Assembly: GCF_001905345.1 (NCBI RefSeq) | Contig: NZ_LFBV01000002.1 | Span: 682,001 to 746,000, forward strand | Direction: 5' to 3' | Origin: Streptomyces uncialis | Lineage (GTDB): Bacteria > Actinomycetota > Actinomycetes > Streptomycetales > Streptomycetaceae | DNA: 64,000 bases | Shown here: piece by piece, positions 19,190 through 28,300 of the stretch | Layout of the letters: each line of letters begins with the position of its first letter | Position numbering within the stretch: the stretch's first letter is position 1 | The notes under the pieces: generated by a model | The model's input: only the letters and a program-made list of their open reading frames with translations | Databases searched by the model: none | What the model was told of the DNA's origin: nothing | Made by a program: the position numbers and the translations under genes

Positions 19190-20101
19190 ATGGGCATCCC
19201 CGCCGGTTCCGTCGGTATCAACATCGATCCGTCCGCCGCGGGCTCGGCGGCGGCGCTGCGTCTGGCCCGGCTCGCGGACGACTCCGGGCTGGACTTCGCC
19301 GGTGTGCAGGACCACCTCTACCATCCGGAGTTCCTGGACGCCTGGACGCTGGTCACCACCCTCGCCGGGGCGACCAGCCGGCTGACCCTGCTGCCGAACG
19401 TCGCCAACACCGTTCTCCGGCTCCCGGCACCGCTGATGAAGGCCGCCAACACGCTCGGCCACCTCAGCGGCGGCCGGGTCGTCCTCGGCGTCGGCGCGGG
19501 AGCCTCCGCCCCCGCCATCGCCGCCTACGGCGGTCCCCAGCACACCCCCGGCCAGGCCGTCAGCGCCTTCGAGGAGGCCCTGACCGTCATGCGGGCCATG
19601 AGCGACCCCGCCCGGCGGTCCGTCCGCTTCGACGGCGAGCACCACCGCGTCCAGGGCGCCCGCCCCGGGCCGTTCCCTGAGCGGCCCGTGCCGCTGATGG
19701 TCGGCGCGTACGGGCCGAGGATGCTGCGGATCACCGGCCGTCTCGGCGACGGCTGGCTCCCCAGCAACGGCTACGCGCCACCGGAGCGCGTCCCCGGCAT
19801 GCAGCGGATGATCGACGAGGCCGCCGTCGCCGCCGGGCGGGACCCCGGGGCCGTCCAGCGGATCTACAACGTCATGGGCACCATCACCGCCGAGGGCGCA
19901 CCCGCGTCCGACAGCAAGGGCGTCGTCGGCCCGCCCGGCTTCTGGGTGGACACCCTCCTCCGCTACCGCGAGGAGCTGGGCTTCGACTCCTTCCTCTTCT
20001 GGCCCGTCGACGGCGACAGCGAGACACAGGCCGCGCTCTTCGCCGAGCACGTCGCCCCCCGTATCCGTACGGCCACTCCGCGAGGACCTCAGCAGTCATG
20101 A
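19190..20101 (+). CDS. LLM-class oxidoreductase, probably F420-dependent
   Basis: A 303-residue TIM-barrel protein of the luciferase-like monooxygenase family. Landmarks: GINIDPS start strand, AGVQDHLYHPEFLDAW (the DHxx metal-free cofactor loop typical of F420 enzymes), TLLPNVANTVLRLPAPLMKA, LGHLSGGRVVLGVGAGAS, and LMVGAYGPRMLRITGRLGDGW. Cofactor assignment to F420 rather than FMN is by resemblance. GAGG lies 8 bases before the ATG. The gene overlaps the downstream YceI gene by four bases (ATGA), so the two are translationally coupled. Divergent from the MarR gene, which probably regulates it. Confidence 0.85.
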   Translation: MGIPAGSVGINIDPSAAGSAAALRLARLADDSGLDFAGVQDHLYHPEFLDAWTLVTTLAGATSRLTLLPNVANTVLRLPAPLMKAANTLGHLSGGRVVLGVGAGASAPAIAAYGGPQHTPGQAVSAFEEALTVMRAMSDPARRSVRFDGEHHRVQGARPGPFPERPVPLMVGAYGPRMLRITGRLGDGWLPSNGYAPPERVPGMQRMIDEAAVAAGRDPGAVQRIYNVMGTITAEGAPASDSKGVVGPPGFWVDTLLRYREELGFDSFLFWPVDGDSETQAALFAEHVAPRIRTATPRGPQQS

Positions 20102-20724
20102 ACGCCACCCCCGCCGCCACCGCTCCGGCGGAGCGGACCCTCAGCACCCCGCCCCCGGGCACCTGGCACCTCGACCCCCTGCACTCCAGCATCGGCTTCG
20201 TCGCCCGCCATCTCGGCTTCGTCCGCGTCCACGGCCGCTTCACCGACGCCGAAGGCACCCTCACCATCACCGACCCCGTCGAGGCGACGACCGCCGAGGT
20301 AAGGGTCGCCACCGCCACCATCGACACCGGCGTGCCCGTCCGGGACAACCATCTGCGCTCGCCGGAGTTCCTCGACGCCGACCGGCACCCCCTGATCGGG
20401 TTCCGCGGCCACCGGGTCCACCGCACCGGCGACGGCTGGGCCATGGACGGCGACCTCACCGTCGCGGGCGTCACCCGCCCCCTGACCCTCACCGGACAGT
20501 TCCTCGGCCAGGACGTCTACCCTTTCACCGGGGGCCGCCGCCTCGGCTTCACCGGCCGCGCCACCGTCGACCGCCGCGACTTCGGCGTCTCGGGACTGCC
20601 CCCGCTCCCCGGAGCCCGGATCTTCGTCGGCGCGGGTGTCGACATCGAACTGGACATCAGCATGATCGACCACGACATCCAGCCCTTCAACCAGCAGCTC
20701 CTCGGACGCCCCCAGGCTCTCTGA
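20098..20724 (+). CDS. YceI-family lipocalin-like protein
   Basis: A 208-residue YceI protein without signal peptide. The family is a lipocalin-like barrel that binds polyprenoid or other hydrophobic molecules. Seen: GTWHLDPLHSSIGFVARHLG at the start, the strand FVRVHGRFTDAEG, then DNHLRSPEFLDADRHPLIGF and GDLTVAGVTRPLTL, all hallmark YceI segments, and RATVDRRDFGVSG. Its start overlaps the stop of the LLM gene (ATGA). Cytosolic YceI proteins next to oxidoreductases may carry the hydrophobic substrate or quinone-like cofactor; that is inference. Confidence 0.9.
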   Translation: MNATPAATAPAERTLSTPPPGTWHLDPLHSSIGFVARHLGFVRVHGRFTDAEGTLTITDPVEATTAEVRVATATIDTGVPVRDNHLRSPEFLDADRHPLIGFRGHRVHRTGDGWAMDGDLTVAGVTRPLTLTGQFLGQDVYPFTGGRRLGFTGRATVDRRDFGVSGLPPLPGARIFVGAGVDIELDISMIDHDIQPFNQQLLGRPQAL

Positions 20725-20816
20725 GCAGTGCGGGACGGGCCCGTCACCGTGGGGCGCCGGACATCCCCGACGGCCACGAGGACGCGCCCCCGTCCCATCC
20801 CCAGCGGAGGAATCAG

Positions 20817-21518
20817 ATGAGCAGAAGGAAGACCGGCGGCCGCGGGCGCGACCCGTACGCCGGAAGCGGCCGGGCGCGGGGGCAGGCGCCGACGCGCGGC
20901 GGCCGGCCGCAGGGACCGGCGCCGACCCCCGCGCCGAAGCAGCGCCACAGCACGAAACGCGCACTCCAGGAGTCCACCCGCCCCACCGCCCCGAAGCCCG
21001 CCCGGGACACCGGGACCACCCGCCAGGGCCACGACGAGGCCCGCCGTCTGATCGACGTACACAATCACTACCGGCGGGAGCTCGCACAGGTACGGGACCT
21101 GCTGCGCCAGGTCAGGAAGGGCGGCGCCACCATCGACCGGGCCCGCGGCCGGGTCAACGCCCTGGCCCTCGCCACCGCCGACGGCGGCTTCAGCGAGATA
21201 TGCCGCGCCGCGTGTCGTTCGCTGACCGAGCACCACCGGCTGGAGGACCGCGGCGTCTTCCCCCACCTGCGGCGCAGCCGGCGCGACCTCCAGCCGGTCC
21301 TCGACCGGCTGGACGAGGAGCACCGCACCATCCACTCCCTGCTCACGGACGTGGACCGGGCCCTGGTCCACCTCGCCCGCAACCCCGGCGACCACGGCCC
21401 CGTCACCAAGGCGATCGACCTGCTCACCGATACCGTCCTGTCCCACTTCGCCTACGAGGAACGTGAGCTCCTCGGCCCTCTCGCCCGCTACGGCTTCGCC
21501 CCCGGACGCCGTCGCTGA
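20817..21518 (+). CDS. hemerythrin-domain protein with basic N-terminal tail
   Basis: A 233-residue protein. Residues 1-70 are a Lys/Arg/Gly/Pro-rich disordered tail (RRKTGGRGRDPY and so on). From about 73 on there is a four-helix hemerythrin HHE domain with metal-ligand candidates in QGHDEARRLIDVHNHY, LTEHHRLEDRGVFPHL, DEEHRTIHSLL and HFAYEERELL. Such domains bind a di-iron centre and sense or handle O2, NO or iron. GGAGG sits 6 bases before the ATG. It follows the YceI gene by 92 bases on the same strand. After its stop, 21519-21616 is a purine-rich GGGCGAGGGCAAG-like repeat with no gene. Confidence 0.85.
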   Translation: MSRRKTGGRGRDPYAGSGRARGQAPTRGGRPQGPAPTPAPKQRHSTKRALQESTRPTAPKPARDTGTTRQGHDEARRLIDVHNHYRRELAQVRDLLRQVRKGGATIDRARGRVNALALATADGGFSEICRAACRSLTEHHRLEDRGVFPHLRRSRRDLQPVLDRLDEEHRTIHSLLTDVDRALVHLARNPGDHGPVTKAIDLLTDTVLSHFAYEERELLGPLARYGFAPGRRR

Positions 21519-21616
21519 GCCGTCGGGCAGGGCGAGGGCGCGCCCGCTAAGGCAGGGCGAGGGACTGCGAGGCACGGCAAATCGAGGGCAAGGGCGAGGG
21601 CAAGGGGGCAGCAGCT

Positions 21617-21933
21617 TCAGTGCCAGCCGCGGTCGACGCCCGTCGGGTTGTCGCCCTGGACGGGGCCGATGAAGTCCTCCATGATCCCGCGCAGACGTTC
21701 CACCCGGGCGCGGTCGAGCATGAAGTCCCGAAAGCCCCTCGGGTCGGTGTTGGGGTACTGGTCGATGGGCTCCCAGCCCGGTACCCGCACATCGCGGCGC
21801 GCGGGCCACTGCGCCGACGCCTCCTGGGCCTGCCGCGAGAGGCGGTAGCTCATATAGAGCTTCGCGGCATCGGGGTGCGGGGCGTCCTTGAGGATCGCCC
21901 CGGTCAAGAGGCACCCACCCGGCCGGTTCGGCG
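21617..21933 (-). pseudogene. C-terminal remnant of an ABC transporter substrate-binding protein
   Basis: About 105 residues read like the end of an extracellular solute-binding protein of the iron/polyamine type: LTGAILKDAPHPDAAKLYMS, LSRQAQEASAQWPARRDV and PNTDPRGFRDFMLDRARVER. The N-terminal two thirds, signal peptide and lipobox are absent; upstream the sequence runs directly into the end of the FMN reductase gene. No permease or ATPase gene is nearby. I read it as a deletion remnant left where the LLM/reductase block was inserted or the transporter was lost. Confidence 0.6.
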
Positions 21934-22554
21934 TCATGGTGGATCGTGCTGGAGAAGGCGCTCCATGGTGGCCAGGTCCTCGGTGAGGGGGTCTTGCCGC
22001 CGGCGGGGTCCGCAGCCCTGGACGAGGCGGGCGTAGTCGGCCGCCGCCCGGTCGACCCGTTCGCCCAGGGCGGCGCCGCTCTCGTGGGAGCCGAAGTCGT
22101 CGGTGGCGGCGTAGACGCCCCGGGGCGAGACGATGGCGTGCAGATAGGAGAACATCGGCCGCAGCGCGTGTTCCAGGACCAGGGAGTGCCGCTCCGTGCC
22201 GCCGGACGCCCCGATGAGCACGGGCATGTCCGCGAAGGTGTCCTCCGGCAGCACGTCGAAGAACGACTTGAACAGCCCGCTGAAGGACGCGTTGAACGCG
22301 GGGGTGACCGCGATGACGCCGTCGGCGTCCGCGACCGTGCCGAACGCCTCCTCCAAGGGCGCGGTGGGGAAGCCGCTCAGCATCGCGTCGATGATCGCGC
22401 GGCCCAGTGGGCGCAGTTCGACGAACGAGGACTCCACCGTGTCGCCCGCGCGGGTGAGTTCCGCGCGCACGGACGCCTCCAGCCGGTCGGCCAGCAGGCG
22501 CGTCGAGGAAGGATCCCGCAGCCCGGCGGTGATGATCGCGATCTTGGTGGTCAT
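21934..22554 (-). CDS. NADPH-dependent FMN reductase, CE1759 type
   Basis: A 206-residue flavodoxin-fold reductase that supplies reduced FMN to a partner monooxygenase. Seen: the first strand IAIITAGLRDPSSTRLLADR, the flavin loop VTPAFNASFSGLFKSFFDVL and LIGASGGTERHS. Its start is 15 bases after the stop of the LLM gene 22570-23700, with GAGGAG upstream, so they form an operon. This pairing matches the CE1758/CE1759 duo, an LLM monooxygenase with its dedicated reductase. The natural substrate of the duo is not established. Confidence 0.85.
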   Translation of the reverse strand: MTTKIAIITAGLRDPSSTRLLADRLEASVRAELTRAGDTVESSFVELRPLGRAIIDAMLSGFPTAPLEEAFGTVADADGVIAVTPAFNASFSGLFKSFFDVLPEDTFADMPVLIGASGGTERHSLVLEHALRPMFSYLHAIVSPRGVYAATDDFGSHESGAALGERVDRAAADYARLVQGCGPRRRQDPLTEDLATMERLLQHDPP

Positions 22555-22569
22555 CCCCTCACGCTCCTC

Positions 22570-23700
22570 TCAACTCCCCGTGGTCTGCGGTGACTGCGGT
22601 GACTGCGACGCTGCTTCCGCGTCCCGCGCCCGCAGCAGCGACTGATGCGTGGGGGCGTCCGGGGCGTCGGGGGACCTGCCGACGGCGAACTCCTTGCGGA
22701 GCACCGGCACGACCTCGCCGCCCAGGAGATCGAGCTGTTCCAGCACCGTCTTCAGCGGCAGTCCGGCGTGGTCGACGAGGAAGAGCTGGCGCTGGTAGTC
22801 CCCCGCGTACTCACGGAAGCCGAGGGTCTTCTCGATCACCTGCTGGGGAGAACCGACCGTCAGAGGTGTGAGCGAGCTGAACTCCTCCAGCGACGGCCCG
22901 TGCCCGTACACCGGCGCGTTGTCGAAGTAGGGACGGAACTCCCGTACCGCGTCCTGGCTGTTGGGCCGGATGAAGACATGTCCGCCCAGTCCGACGATGG
23001 CCGCCTCCGGGGTGCCGTGACCGTGGTGCTCGAAGCGCTGCCGGTAGAGCTCGATCATCGTGCGGGTGTGGGAGGCGGGCCAGAAGATGTGGTTGGCGAA
23101 GTACCCGTCCCCGTAGTAGGCGGCCAGTTCGGCGATCTCGGGGCTGCGGATGGAGCCGTGCCACACGAAGGGCGGAATGCCGTCCAGCGGACGGGGGGCC
23201 AGGGTGAAGCTCTGCAACGGGGTGCGCAGCTTGCCGTCCCAGTCGACCACCTCCTCACGCCACAGACGGCGCAGCAGCCCGTAGTGCTCGACGGTCAGCG
23301 GGAGCGCCTGGCGGATGTCCTGGCCGAACCACGGGTACACCGGCCCGGTGTTCCCCCTCCCCAGCATCACATCGGTCCGTCCCTCGGCCAGGTGCTGGAG
23401 CACGCTGAAGTCCTCGGCTATCTTCACCGGGTCGTTCGTGGTGATCAGCGTGGTGGACGTCGACAGGATGATCCGCTCGGTCACCGCGGCGATGTAGCCG
23501 AGCAGGGTGGTCGGCGAGGACGGTACGAAGGGCGGGTTGTGGTGCTCGCCGGTGGCGAAGACGTCCAGCCCGACCTCCTCCACCTTCCTCGCGATGGCCA
23601 CGGTGTCCCGGATGCGCTCCGCCTCGGTCGGCGTACGGCCCGTGGTCGGGTCGGGGGTCACGTCACCCACGGTGAAGATGCCGAACTGCGTACCGGTCAT
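22570..23700 (-). CDS. FMN-dependent luciferase-like monooxygenase, CE1758 type
   Basis: A 376-residue LLM TIM-barrel enzyme. Recognised segments: FGIFTVGDVTPDPTTGRTPT, DVFATGEHHNPPFVPSSPTT, STTLITTNDPVKIAEDFSVL, GRTDVMLGRGNTGPVYPWFG and HGSIRSPEIAELAAYYGDGY. It is the catalytic half of a two-component system with the FMN reductase directly downstream. The ATG at 23700 has GGGAG upstream. The last 40 residues (SPDAPDAPTH, AEAASQSPQSPQ) are a Ser/Gln/Pro tail without family resemblance. Probably co-expressed with the upstream RutA gene on the same strand, though a 351-base gap separates them. Confidence 0.88.
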   Translation of the reverse strand: MTGTQFGIFTVGDVTPDPTTGRTPTEAERIRDTVAIARKVEEVGLDVFATGEHHNPPFVPSSPTTLLGYIAAVTERIILSTSTTLITTNDPVKIAEDFSVLQHLAEGRTDVMLGRGNTGPVYPWFGQDIRQALPLTVEHYGLLRRLWREEVVDWDGKLRTPLQSFTLAPRPLDGIPPFVWHGSIRSPEIAELAAYYGDGYFANHIFWPASHTRTMIELYRQRFEHHGHGTPEAAIVGLGGHVFIRPNSQDAVREFRPYFDNAPVYGHGPSLEEFSSLTPLTVGSPQQVIEKTLGFREYAGDYQRQLFLVDHAGLPLKTVLEQLDLLGGEVVPVLRKEFAVGRSPDAPDAPTHQSLLRARDAEAASQSPQSPQTTGS

Positions 23701-24051
23701 AGCGCTGTCACTCTCCCTGCCTGTGTGACGCACACCCCTGTTCGCGGTTGCCGTCCTTCCCGCTGAACGGGCGGGTGGCGAGATCCTTGACGACCTCCTG
23801 GCGGCCTCCGCGGGGCGTCCTCGCTCCCGTACGGTGCGGAGCCGGTGCGGGCCCACCGCGTCCGGCCGGCCACGGCGAGCTACCGCCGCATCCGCCCCAC
23901 CGGCCTCACCGCACCCCTAGCTATTCCCCCACGGCCGGAAGCCGAACCACTCTCCCGCGAACCAGGTCAAAGATGCACCAATGGGAAAAGGTGGTAGAGG
24001 TCTGCCGGAATCCGGTCCAGGGAGCACGGTCCCGGGAGCACGGCCCGGTGC
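23701..24051. other. intergenic stretch upstream of the LLM/reductase pair
   Basis: No gene in these 351 bases. An AT-richer patch at 23915-24000 contains a -35-like TTGACC on the minus strand (23970-23965) but only a poor -10. It is the likely promoter region for the LLM-reductase operon. Nothing else of note. Confidence 0.4.
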
Positions 24052-25119
24052 TCAGGAGGTACGGGATCTCATGAGCGGCTGGATACGGGTGCCGAAGTTC
24101 TCCATGCCTTCGAGGAAGTCGTCGAAGACCAGGATGACGCCTGTGACGCCGTCGATCCCGCTGATCCGGTCGAGCATCCCCGCGACGGTCGCGAAGGACC
24201 CGACGAGCGTTCCCATGTTGAGGTTCACCGCGCCCTCGGGGAGCGCCACGGTCTTCGCGGTCGAGGACGCGTCGGCGTCCTTGTCCGTCGCGGTCTGTTC
24301 CGTCAGATATCCGAGCGCGGCGAGGTCGGCGTTGTCGTGGTAGTCCTTCCATTTCGCCCGCGCGGCGTGGTCCGTCTCGTCCGCGATGACCATGAACAGC
24401 GCGAGTGCGCCGACGTCACGGCCGGTCGTACGTACTTGTTCGGCGAGTGCGGCGGTGGCGTCGGAGAGTGCGAGCGGAGTGTTGACCCCACTGCCCAGGA
24501 TGAAGTTCCCGTCGGCGTGCTCGGCGGCGAACCTCATACCCGTACCGCTCTGTCCGGCGGCGAGGATGTCGATGTGTCCGTTCACCGGGCGCGGCGACAG
24601 CACACAGTCGTCCATCCGGTAGAACTCGCCCTGGAAGTCACTCGTGCCCTCGCCCCACAACTGCCTCAGCACGGTGACGTATTCGGCGGCGCGCCGGTAT
24701 CGATCGGCGAAGTGCCCGTCCCCGGGCCAGAGATCCATCTGCGCGTACTCGGCGGGCGACCAGCCGGTGACGATGTTGACCCCGGCCCGGCCGGGGGCGA
24801 TCGCGTCGATGGTCACCGCCATCCGGGCGGCGATCGCCGGGGGCAGGGCGAGGACCGGCGCGGACGCGTACAGCCTGATCCGTTCCGTCACGGCGGCCAG
24901 GGCCGCCGTCAGGGTGAACGACTCAAGACAGTGGTCCCAGAACTCCGTCTCGCCACCGAAACCCCTGAGCTTGATCATCGACAGCGCGAAGTCCAGTCCG
25001 TACTCCTCGGCACTCCGCACGACGGCCTTGTTCAGTTCGAACGTCGGCATGTACTGCGGAGAGCTTTTCGAGATGAGCCAGCCGTTGTTGCCGATGGGGA
25101 GAAAGACCCCGATCTCCAT
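24052..25119 (-). CDS. rutA: pyrimidine monooxygenase RutA-like protein
   Basis: A 355-residue LLM protein closely resembling RutA, which opens the uracil ring using FMN and O2 in the Rut pyrimidine-degradation pathway. Many blocks agree with Escherichia coli RutA as I remember it: [133 protein letters not shown] and [19 protein letters not shown]. Start ATG 25119 has GAGGAG upstream. None of rutB-rutG is beside it; the CE1759-type reductase 1.5 kb away could supply FMNH2. It may act on a pyrimidine or on another amide-containing ring. Confidence 0.85.
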   Translation of the reverse strand: MEIGVFLPIGNNGWLISKSSPQYMPTFELNKAVVRSAEEYGLDFALSMIKLRGFGGETEFWDHCLESFTLTAALAAVTERIRLYASAPVLALPPAIAARMAVTIDAIAPGRAGVNIVTGWSPAEYAQMDLWPGDGHFADRYRRAAEYVTVLRQLWGEGTSDFQGEFYRMDDCVLSPRPVNGHIDILAAGQSGTGMRFAAEHADGNFILGSGVNTPLALSDATAALAEQVRTTGRDVGALALFMVIADETDHAARAKWKDYHDNADLAALGYLTEQTATDKDADASSTAKTVALPEGAVNLNMGTLVGSFATVAGMLDRISGIDGVTGVILVFDDFLEGMENFGTRIQPLMRSRTS

Positions 25120-25299
25120 ACCGCTCCTCAGTCGCCGGGCCTGACGATCCCCGCACCGCTTCCCGCCCCCACCGCCGCCCCGCCGGGGCGGCCCTGCCCG
25201 GGTACGCCGATCCTGCCCATGGCGCGGCGCGGTACACAACGGCACGCGGTCGCGGTCCATCCGCCCGTCCGCCGACGGGTGGCGACCGGGGTACGGGTA

Positions 25300-25343
25300 C
25301 GGGTACGGGGTCGCCCACCGCGCGGCGGACGACCCCGTACCCG
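25300..25343 (-). terminator. terminator of the NRPS operon
   Basis: Perfect inverted repeat with 14-base arms (25300-25313 CGGGTACGGGGTCG and its complement 25330-25343) around a 16-base loop, 17 bases past the stop of the NRPS-MFS gene. It sits between that gene and the RutA gene, so it should separate the two transcription units. The left arm extends a GGGTAC repeat. Confidence 0.75.
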
Positions 25344-25359
25344 TTTCCGCTCCGTCCGG

Positions 25360-28300
25360 TCAGCCGGTCCGCATGGGGCGGGTCCCGGCGGTGGTGGGAG
25401 TACCGAGGGCGGGGCGGTCCGAGGTGAGGGCGGCGAGGCCCACCAGGTCATCCGCCTGCGCGTCCGGGACCTCCCGGTCGAACCGGGCCAGCACCCGCAC
25501 CCGCAGCGAGACCGCTCCCAGCAGCAGGATCGCGACCCCGAGGAGGATGTACAGCAGCCCGATCCCCCGCCCGTCGCCCGCGCCCAGGACGGCGCCCACG
25601 GTATCGGCGAGCGCGCCGTCCGAGGTCATCAGCGGCTCCAGGTACCGGCTGCCGAACGGCGCGATCAGCAGGAAGCCCACCGGCAGGGTGGACCACGCGA
25701 CAAGCTGGTTGAGCGCCATCACCCGGCCGTGGAACCGCTGCGGCACCTTTACCTGAATGATCGTCAGATAGATGCCGTTGAGTATCGACAGCGACGCCGA
25801 CATCCCGAACACCCCGGCGCAGACCATCAGCAGCTCGGGCCGCAGCCCGGTCAGGACGGAGAAGAACGCCAGCACCGGCAGCACGAGCAGCATCCCGCGC
25901 ATCCGGCGGTGGCGCGGCCCGCCCCAGACACCCATCGCCAGGCCGCCGACGATCGCGCCGATCCCGCCCGCGAGGGAGACCGTGGCCACCGTGCCGAGCC
26001 CGGAGAAGCCGAGCACCAGCGGCGGGACGAGCTGGAAGAGGACCGGCAGGAAGAGGTTGAGGACGGCGAAGAAGAGCAGCATCGCCCGGAACCCGGGCCT
26101 GCGCCAGACCAGCCGGAACCCGGCCGTGATCTCCTGCTTCAGGGTCTCGCGCCGCCGCGCGGCCAGCGTGCGCGGGAACCGGACGGCCAGCAGGATCAGC
26201 GCCGCCACCACATAGCTGACCACGTCGATCAGCAGCACACCGCCCAGACCGATACCGGCGAGCAGACCGACCGCCGCGAGCGGGGCGACCACCTGGGCCA
26301 TACCGCCGGATATCTGTACGACGCCGTTGGCGTGGCCGAGATAGCGCTTCGGCACGAGCTGCGGGATCGCCGACTGGAAGGCGAGCCGCTGCCCGGTGAG
26401 GGAGACCGAGAGGATCGCCATCAGCACCCCGACATGCCAGGGCCGCAGGGTCCCGAGCACATGGAGCAGCGCGAGGACCGCTTCGGACGTACCGCAGACC
26501 AGGGTCGACACCAGCATCACCCGGCGGCGGTCGACACGGTCGACCAGGCCGCCGAGGAGCGGGGCGGCCAGCAGCCCCGGCACGATACCGAGGACGGCGA
26601 AGAGGCCGAACCAGGCGACCGAGTCCGTCGAGAGGTAGATCCACAGCGGCAGGGCGAACTCGGTCAGCGCCGAGCCGGTCTGCGAGATCATCTGGGAGGC
26701 GGCGACGGCCACGAACCGACGGGTGTCCCGGCGGGTCGCCGGGGTGGCGGACCGCTCACCGGCGGCCGACGCGTGGTGAACACCGTCCAGCCACCAAGTG
26801 GCACGCCCGGGGCGGTGGGCGCGGGTGAGGGCGACGACATCGGCGTGTTCCAGGCCGTCGGACTCCGTGTCGCCCGGTCCCGTGCTGTCGTTCTCCGGGC
26901 TGACGGGTTCCGTGCGGTCGCGCTCTGCGTTGTCGGGTTCCGTGGTCCGTGTGGTGTCCGTGACGCCGGTGGCTCCGGCGACCTCGGTGGCCTTGGTGGC
27001 TACCCGGGCTTTGGTGAACGCGGAGTGCTCCGGTTCGGTGTCGGGCGCGCTCCCCGGGCCGGGCCCCGTGCGCGACGCCGCGACCGCCGGGTGGACCGTG
27101 GTGACGATCTCGGCGAGTTCCGTGGCGCGGTGCTTGAGGAAGTAGTGGCCGCCCTCGTCGAGCACGGCGACGGCGGTGGTGGGGCCGACGAAGCCCCACT
27201 CCCGGAACCGCTCGCGGTGGAAGTCGGTCCCCGGGTCGGCGGAGCCGATCACCGAGACCACCGGGGACGCCAGCGCGGGCGCGGGCCGGGCGAGTTGCTC
27301 GGTGAAGTACGCCTCGGCCGCGCGGGAGTCCTCCCGTACGTTCCGTACGATCGTGGCCAACTGCTCCGGTTCCAGGCCCTCCAGGTCGGCGCCCATGGAG
27401 CGGAGCCAGTTCAGGTGGAGCCGTCCGCTGCGTCGCCGGTCCAGCACGGAGAAGCGGGCGAGCAGCCCGAGCAGGCCCTCGGTGGGCCGGGCGAAGGGGA
27501 AGATCCCGCCCAGATAGACGGCGGCGGGCTCCCGTCCGGCGGCGGACAGCTGGTGGGCCAGTTCGACGGCGAGTGCGGCGCCCACCCCGCAGTGCCCGTA
27601 CACGGCGACCGGTCCGGTCACCCCGCTCAGCACCTCCTCGGCGCAGCGGCGGGCCACCTCCTCCAGCGGCAGCGACTCCTCGGACATGCCGAGGTCGTGG
27701 CCGGGGACGGCGACAGCGTGCAGGGCGACACCGGGCGGCAGGGCGTCCGCGAGCGGCTGGTAGACGACGGCACTGCCACCGCCGTACGGCAGACAGACCA
27801 GGGAGAGCGTGACCCGGTCGAGTGATTGACGGGGCGTCAGTTCGTGCAGGAAGCGGCTCGGTCCGCGCTCGGAGTCGGAGCGGTCGGCGAGGGCCGCGAG
27901 CGCGGCGACGGTCCGCTCCCGGAAGACGTCCATGAGGGTGATCCGGGCCTCGGGGCCCAGCAGCCCGCGCAGGGCGGCCACCATCCGCATGGCCAGCAGG
28001 GAGTGTCCGCCGAGGTCGAAGAAGTCGTCGTGCGCGCCGACGCGTTCCAGTCCGAGCAGAGCGGCCCAGCAACCGGCGACCGCCTCCTCGGTGGGGGTGG
28101 CCGGGGCCGTCCAGACGGCGGCCTCGCCGGGGCCGGGCGTGCCGGGCTCGGGCAGCGCCCGGCGGTCGACCTTGCCGTGGGCCTGCCGGGGCAGGTCGGG
28201 CAGGACGACGAAGCGGGAGGGGACGAGGTAGTCGGGCAGCTTCTCGGCCAGCAGTCGGCGCAGTTCGGCGACCGGCGGCGGGGCCTCGTCGGCGGTGGGG

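Noticed and set aside
25760..26650. MFS transporter considered as a separate gene
   Set aside because: No stop codon, ribosome site or plausible start lies between the thioesterase and the first membrane helix; the linker is continuous and in frame.
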